Below, piece by piece: positions 31,476 to 35,286 of a DNA stretch of 35,286 bases (position 1 is the stretch's first letter; each line of letters begins with the position of its first letter). Made by a program: the position numbers and the translations under genes. The notes under the pieces were generated by a model. It was given only the letters and a program-made list of their open reading frames with translations. It was not told where the DNA came from and made no database searches. The stretch is from NCBI GenBank assembly GCA_002307115.1, contig DBTP01000157.1, positions 1 through 35,286 on the forward strand. The letters run 5' to 3'. This DNA is from Fibrobacter sp. UBA1313 (GTDB lineage Bacteria > Fibrobacterota > Fibrobacteria > Fibrobacterales > Fibrobacteraceae).

Positions 31476-32522
31476 ATGATCATTCGCAGCAAAGCTCCGC
31501 TCCGTTTAGGCTTAGCTGGTGGCGGTAGCGATGTGTCGCCCTTCAGCGATATGTATGGCGGCCTTGTGCTGAATGCAACGATTAATCTTTATGCATATTG
31601 TACTATTGAAGAGACCGGCGACGGAACGGTTGAAATGAACAGCTTTGATTCGGTTTTTTTCGGTAGAGAAAATTCCGCCTCTTTTTTCCCCATCGATGGG
31701 AAGGCGGATCTTATTAAAGGCGTCTATAACCGGGTGATAAAGGATTTCGATTTAAACCCTCTATCCTTCAGAATTACGACTTACAATGATGTTCCCGCAG
31801 GTTCCGGTCTCGGCACCTCATCGACCATGGTCGTCTGCATATTGAAGGCTTTTGTGGAATGGCTGAACTTGCCTTTGGGAGATTATGAAATATCCCGACT
31901 CGCTTATGAAATAGAGCGCAAGGATTTGAAGCTTTCCGGCGGAAAGCAGGATCAGTACGCCGCGGCTTTTGGCGGCTTCAATTACATGGAGTTCCTGTCA
32001 AATGACCTTGTCATAGTGAATCCGCTGAAAATAAAGCGCTGGATCGTTGACGAACTGGAGTCTTCGATGATCCTCTATTTTACCGGAGTGTCCCGCAGTA
32101 GTGCCGCCATTATCGAAGAGCAGCAGAAGAATACGATTCAAGACAGGTCGGAAGCAGTGGAGGCTATGCATAAAATAAAGCAAAGCTCCATCGATATGAA
32201 ACTCGCATTGCTGACAGGCGATATGCGGGAATTCGCACGCATCCTTGGCGATGCTTGGGAAAACAAGAAAAAAATGGCGAGCGCGATCACCAATTCGGTT
32301 ATTCAGGAAGCCTTTGACGTCGCTTTCGCAAACGGAGCCCTGTCGGGGAAAGTGAGCGGTGCCGGCGGCGGCGGGGTCGTCATGTTGATGACGGATCCGG
32401 TTAATCGTAAGAAAATCATAGATGCCATGAACAAATTGAACGGGTACGTGATGCCGTTCCAGTTCAGCGATGGCGGTGCTCACGGCTGGAAGATATATCG
32501 TCAGGATCGGGACGCTCATTAA
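31476..32522 (+). CDS. hddA: D-glycero-alpha-D-manno-heptose 7-phosphate kinase
   Basis: A 348-residue GHMP-family kinase phosphorylating C1 of D-glycero-alpha-D-manno-heptose 7-phosphate. The start IIRSKAPLRLGLAGGGSDV, the ATP motif PAGSGLGTSS and the C-terminal GKVSGAGGGGVV fit HddA. I chose the ATG at 31476, because AAAGGA is 7 nt before it and family proteins begin there; the ATG at 31470 is too near the same site. It precedes gmhA by 27 nt, next to the other GDP-heptose genes. Fucokinase and related GHMP kinases are less likely given these neighbours. Confidence 0.93.
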   Translation: MIIRSKAPLRLGLAGGGSDVSPFSDMYGGLVLNATINLYAYCTIEETGDGTVEMNSFDSVFFGRENSASFFPIDGKADLIKGVYNRVIKDFDLNPLSFRITTYNDVPAGSGLGTSSTMVVCILKAFVEWLNLPLGDYEISRLAYEIERKDLKLSGGKQDQYAAAFGGFNYMEFLSNDLVIVNPLKIKRWIVDELESSMILYFTGVSRSSAAIIEEQQKNTIQDRSEAVEAMHKIKQSSIDMKLALLTGDMREFARILGDAWENKKKMASAITNSVIQEAFDVAFANGALSGKVSGAGGGGVVMLMTDPVNRKKIIDAMNKLNGYVMPFQFSDGGAHGWKIYRQDRDAH

Positions 32523-32549
32523 AAGCCGTAATGGCGGACGGAGACTTTA

Positions 32550-33143
32550 ATGAATATTTCAGATAAAATAAAAAAAGCGATCACGGATTCCATCAGCACG
32601 AAAAGGAACCTGCTTCAAAATGAAAACCTGTTGAATAAAATTGAAGAAGCGGCCAGGGCGTGCTGTGATGCTTATAAAAACGGGAACAAGACGATGTTCG
32701 CGGGGAATGGGGGGAGCGCAGCCGACGCTCAGCATCTCGCTGCGGAATTCGTAAGCAAATTCTGTTTCGACCGTCCGGGGCTACCTTCCGTTGCGTTGAC
32801 GGCAAATACCAGCGTTCTTACTGCTATCGGTAATGATTATGGCTTTGCCGACTTGTTTGCTCGCCAGGTTCAGGCTTTCGGCGTGAAAGGGGATGTATTC
32901 TTCGGAATTTCTACGTCCGGCAACAGTGAAAACGTGGTAAAAGCCGCTTCAGTGTGCAAGGAGAAAGGCGTTCTGACGATAGCGCTGACAGGTGCTGCCT
33001 CCTGTAAAATGGACTGCTTTGACATTGTCATTAAATGCCCGAGCACGGAAACGCCTAGAATACAGGAATGCCAGACTTTGATCGGCCATATCATCTGCGA
33101 TATCGTTGAATCTGCCGTTTTCGGACATTTAAATAAAAAGTAA
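32550..33143 (+). CDS. gmhA: Sedoheptulose 7-phosphate isomerase
   Basis: A 197-residue SIS-domain protein converting sedoheptulose 7-phosphate to D-glycero-D-manno-heptose 7-phosphate, the entry step for ADP- and GDP-heptose. AGNGGSAADAQHLAAEF, ISTSGNSEN and the C-terminal QECQTLIGHIICD carry the phosphate-binding and catalytic residues of GmhA, which acts as a homotetramer in the cytosol. GGAG lies 7-8 nt before the ATG. The fusion gene begins 4 nt after its stop. Confidence 0.95.
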   Translation: MNISDKIKKAITDSISTKRNLLQNENLLNKIEEAARACCDAYKNGNKTMFAGNGGSAADAQHLAAEFVSKFCFDRPGLPSVALTANTSVLTAIGNDYGFADLFARQVQAFGVKGDVFFGISTSGNSENVVKAASVCKEKGVLTIALTGAASCKMDCFDIVIKCPSTETPRIQECQTLIGHIICDIVESAVFGHLNKK

Positions 33144-33147
33144 TGAA

Positions 33148-34293
33148 ATGGATGTAATTATTCTTGCGGGTGGTCTTGGGTCCCGTCTACGTTCGGTTGT
33201 CCATGATCGGCCCAAGTGCATGGCCTTGGTTGCGGGGCGTCCTTTTTTATGGTACGTGCTGCGCAATTTGATGCGTTTTAAAGTGGACAGGGTTGTTCTT
33301 TCCGTCGGATACCTTCGTGAATATATTTTTGAATGGGTCGAAGAGAACCGGGCGTCGTTTCCCTTTCCTATTGATTTTGCCGTCGAGGAAAGACCGCTGG
33401 GAACGGGCGGCGGAATTCGTTTCGCATTGCAGAAAGTAAAGAGCGATGATGCCGTCGTATTGAACGGGGATACTTTTTTCGATGTGGATCTGGACGGCTT
33501 CTTTTGCAGGCATTGTTCACAAAAGTCTTTAGTGACGGTTGCCCTGAAATCCATGCATTCTTTTGACAGATATGGAAGCGTTTCGGTAAATGCGGCGACG
33601 TCGAGGATCATCTGCTTCAATGAAAAGAAATTTTGCAGAGAGGGGCTTATAAACGGCGGAATTTATGCGATCCGCAAGGAGAGCGCCTTCTGGGACAACA
33701 AACCGGAATCCTTTTCCTTTGAGACGGAAGTGCTTCAAAAACAATGCGGTGATGCTGGAGACGTTTCAGGGTTTGAATTCACGGATTATTTTATTGACAT
33801 AGGCATCCCGGAAGACTATCGACTGGCGAATCTTCATTTTGTTGAATACAGCGACTTTGATACGTTGTTGCTGGATCGGGACGGCGTCATTAATCAGCTG
33901 CGTAAAAATGACTATGTGAAGACGTGGGATGAATTTGTCTTCATTCCCGGGATTCTCTCTTTATTGGCATCCTGGGCAAAAAGCTTCAAACATATTTTCA
34001 TAGTGACCAATCAGCGCGGCGTCGGCAAGGGCGTTATGACGGAGAGCGCATTGCTGCAAATTCATAAGCGGATGTGCGAAGAGATCGCCGGACATGGCGG
34101 GCGGGTGGATAAAATTTATTATTGCACCTCCCTTTCCGGGGCGGATCCCCGCAGAAAGCCCGGCACGGGAATGTTTGATGATATTCTGCGCGATTTCCCC
34201 GATGTCCGCAGGGAGTCCTGCCTGATGCTCGGCGACAGCGAAAGCGATATGCAGTTTGCCGCTAATTGTAGTATCAGCGGCGCTTTAGTGTGA
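33148..34293 (+). CDS. HddC-GmhB fusion: heptose-1-phosphate guanylyltransferase and heptose-bisphosphate phosphatase
   Basis: A 381-residue bifunctional protein. Residues 1-230 are a sugar-nucleotide transferase: LAGGLGSRLR with RPKCM, VEERPLGTGGG, LNGDTFFDVD, then IDIGIPEDY. This fits HddC, which makes GDP-D-glycero-alpha-D-manno-heptose. Residues 237-381 are a HAD phosphatase: LLDRDGVIN with Asp243/Asp245, VTNQRGVGKG, RRKPGTGM and GDSESDMQF (Asp363/Asp367). This fits GmhB, which removes the 7-phosphate. The zinc-binding Cys/His loop of E. coli GmhB is missing, and the C-terminus ends roughly 20 residues earlier than usual, perhaps because of the nearby island boundary. With GmhA and HddA it completes the four-step GDP-heptose route. 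Confidence 0.9.
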   Translation: MDVIILAGGLGSRLRSVVHDRPKCMALVAGRPFLWYVLRNLMRFKVDRVVLSVGYLREYIFEWVEENRASFPFPIDFAVEERPLGTGGGIRFALQKVKSDDAVVLNGDTFFDVDLDGFFCRHCSQKSLVTVALKSMHSFDRYGSVSVNAATSRIICFNEKKFCREGLINGGIYAIRKESAFWDNKPESFSFETEVLQKQCGDAGDVSGFEFTDYFIDIGIPEDYRLANLHFVEYSDFDTLLLDRDGVINQLRKNDYVKTWDEFVFIPGILSLLASWAKSFKHIFIVTNQRGVGKGVMTESALLQIHKRMCEEIAGHGGRVDKIYYCTSLSGADPRRKPGTGMFDDILRDFPDVRRESCLMLGDSESDMQFAANCSISGALV

Positions 34294-34596
34294 TTTTGAT
34301 TTGTATTATGCTGTCCGAAATAAATTACGGCTATTCCTTCTCTTCATAATATCCCCAAACGAGACAATAACACTCGATTCCTGCGGACAAATAGGTTATT
34401 GGTGCGCGAAACTGCATGGTTTGGATGGCCATAAATTCAAATGTGTTAGCCTTTTAAAGGGTGGGAGTGATCGCGAAGGGGCAGATACTCTCCTAATCCC
34501 TGTTTGATCCGAAAATTTTTTTGCTTGAAAACAAGCTTTCCCATATCCAAAATTTTGAAATTTTATTTTGGACAGTAGTGAGAGTGCTGAATATGC
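34294..34596. other. Gene-poor stretch at the right edge of the island
   Basis: About 300 bases between the fusion gene and the repeat. A 68-codon frame at 34301-34507 has no start context and no family look, so I do not call it a gene. The stretch may hold decayed gene remains from the insertion event. No terminator was recognised right behind the fusion gene. Confidence 0.4.
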
Positions 34597-35250
34597 AAAA
34601 ATCCCGATGGATTACATCGAGATTTTTAAAATCATAAACAAAAATTTTTATATAAACCAGAAAGTAGCACCGATGTAGACGGTAAAGGACTTTGCATTGA
34701 TTACGGAATTATCGTCCTCTGCATTTTCTTCCTCTGTATCCTCTTCCGCACTATCTTCCACTTTTTTGAATAGTGGGGTTAAACCGAGGGAAATTCGAGC
34801 CTCCAAATCAATTTTTTTTGTAATAGAAAACCCGCCTCCGAATATCAGTCCTGCTTCTATTGATTTTTGATTCACAGAGGCATCAAACGCATAGTCTTGA
34901 CCACCAATCTTTATAATCCAGGACGCATCAGATATCATGTTTAAGGCAATAAAGGGTCCTATTTCTAAAAAAATTCTATTGGTGAGGTTGGCCTGCAAAA
35001 GGAAGGGAAATTCCAAGTTGAATTGATAGAATTCCAATGTTGTTGTTTCGTAGTAGGAACTGGTATCATTATATTCCTTGGATTCTGAACGAAAAGTTAA
35101 AGCAATGGCTGGGTGGAAAGAAAAAGCAGAGGAGATAGGGACTTTCATATCAAGGCTCCCTGTGAGACCTACACCCGAAAAGTCATTTAATTCACTACCA
35201 TCCCAAAAATTAACGAAGCCTGCACCGACATGGGTTCCCATCGAAATTCC
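34587..35250. repeat. Right copy of the direct repeat flanking the glycan island
   Basis: This matches 27758-28450 in the same orientation. It contains the hairpin at 34597-34627 and the open outer-membrane protein gene, and lacks the insertion seen on the left. Confidence 0.9.
34597..34627 (-). terminator. Terminator after the outer-membrane protein gene
   Basis: AAAAATC-CCGATG / CATCG-A-GATTTTT arms with a GATTA loop, followed (reading -) by a T-run; it lies 20 bases behind the stop of the gene at 34648. Confidence 0.75.
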
Positions 35251-35286
35251 TTCTGCAGCAGCATAGGACGCGAATAGACAGGCGAT
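34648..35286 (-). CDS. Outer-membrane beta-barrel protein, 5' end outside the window
   Basis: On the - strand the frame is open to the window edge, giving 212 visible residues; the start lies beyond 35286. The first visible residues (ACLFASYAAAEG) look like the end of a signal peptide. The mature part has alternating strand patterning and ends in VYIGATFWFI, an aromatic C-terminus typical of barrels. Near residue 170-190 is an unusual acidic insert (EDSAEEDTEEENAEDD), likely a surface loop. I do not recognise the family beyond a general porin/OmpA-like barrel. It is the intact parent of the pseudogene at 27821-28450. Confidence 0.85.
   Translation of the reverse strand: MACLFASYAAAEGISMGTHVGAGFVNFWDGSELNDFSGVGLTGSLDMKVPISSAFSFHPAIALTFRSESKEYNDTSSYYETTTLEFYQFNLEFPFLLQANLTNRIFLEIGPFIALNMISDASWIIKIGGQDYAFDASVNQKSIEAGLIFGGGFSITKKIDLEARISLGLTPLFKKVEDSAEEDTEEENAEDDNSVINAKSFTVYIGATFWFI

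Noticed and set aside
34301..34507. 68-codon open frame on the + strand
   Set aside because: No ribosome-binding site, no recognisable family, and it lies in the disturbed edge of the island. It may be a decayed fragment, but nothing supports a gene.
28451..34586. The glycan island as a transposon or prophage
   Set aside because: No transposase, integrase, tRNA attachment site or phage gene is visible. The flanks are gene-length direct repeats, which points to homologous recombination.

Overview
The window looks like chromosome of a Gram-negative anaerobe of the Fibrobacterota or wider FCB group, possibly Fibrobacter. I infer this from a fumarate-reductase-type SdhA/SdhB pair, the futalosine menaquinone enzyme MqnE, the long two-domain form of IspG, LpxD (lipid A), several outer-membrane barrel proteins, and promoter-like boxes close to the TAnnTTTG element known from Bacteroidetes. 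No tRNA, rRNA, CRISPR array or transposase was found.

Layout. 1-1334: end of sdhA/frdA and all of sdhB/frdB, then a terminator. 1335-1907: AT-rich gene-free stretch. 1908-7338: gamma-carbonic-anhydrase-like protein, lipid kinase, lpxD, ispG, serA. 7430-13783: mqnE, metK, Nif3 protein, lipoprotein, exonuclease III and an aminotransferase in mixed orientations. 13841-15093: orphan HsdR-N-like nuclease domain and a MetF-like protein. 15094-15734: gene-free, with a roughly 415-nt stretch that looks like an unidentified structured RNA. 15735-20847: GGDEF-EAL protein, TatD, GreB and a DUF2062-DUF1015 fusion. 20915-26911: purF, a UbiA prenyltransferase, rsgA, small membrane and outer-membrane proteins, nadD, and an RluA-family pseudouridine synthase. 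26908-27672: another outer-membrane protein.

28451-34586 is an accessory glycan island: two GT2 and one GT4 glycosyltransferases plus HddA, GmhA and an HddC-GmhB fusion. Together the last three would convert sedoheptulose 7-phosphate to GDP-D-glycero-alpha-D-manno-heptose. Two direct copies of one outer-membrane protein gene bracket the island. The left copy is a pseudogene broken by a 73-bp insertion, a 51-bp deletion and a stop codon, and it cuts off the adjacent glycosyltransferase. The right copy is open and runs off the window.

The most unexpected signal is regulatory. At seven genes without a clear Shine-Dalgarno site a hexamer of form TAnnTT lies exactly 7 nt before the ATG, and three more genes show it at 6, 8 or 9 nt. 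This predicts leaderless mRNAs. At ubiA/rsgA two such boxes overlap inside a 25-bp divergent gap containing a 16-bp inverted repeat. Other second-look items are the structured RNA with mutually exclusive helices and the DUF2062-DUF1015 fusion.
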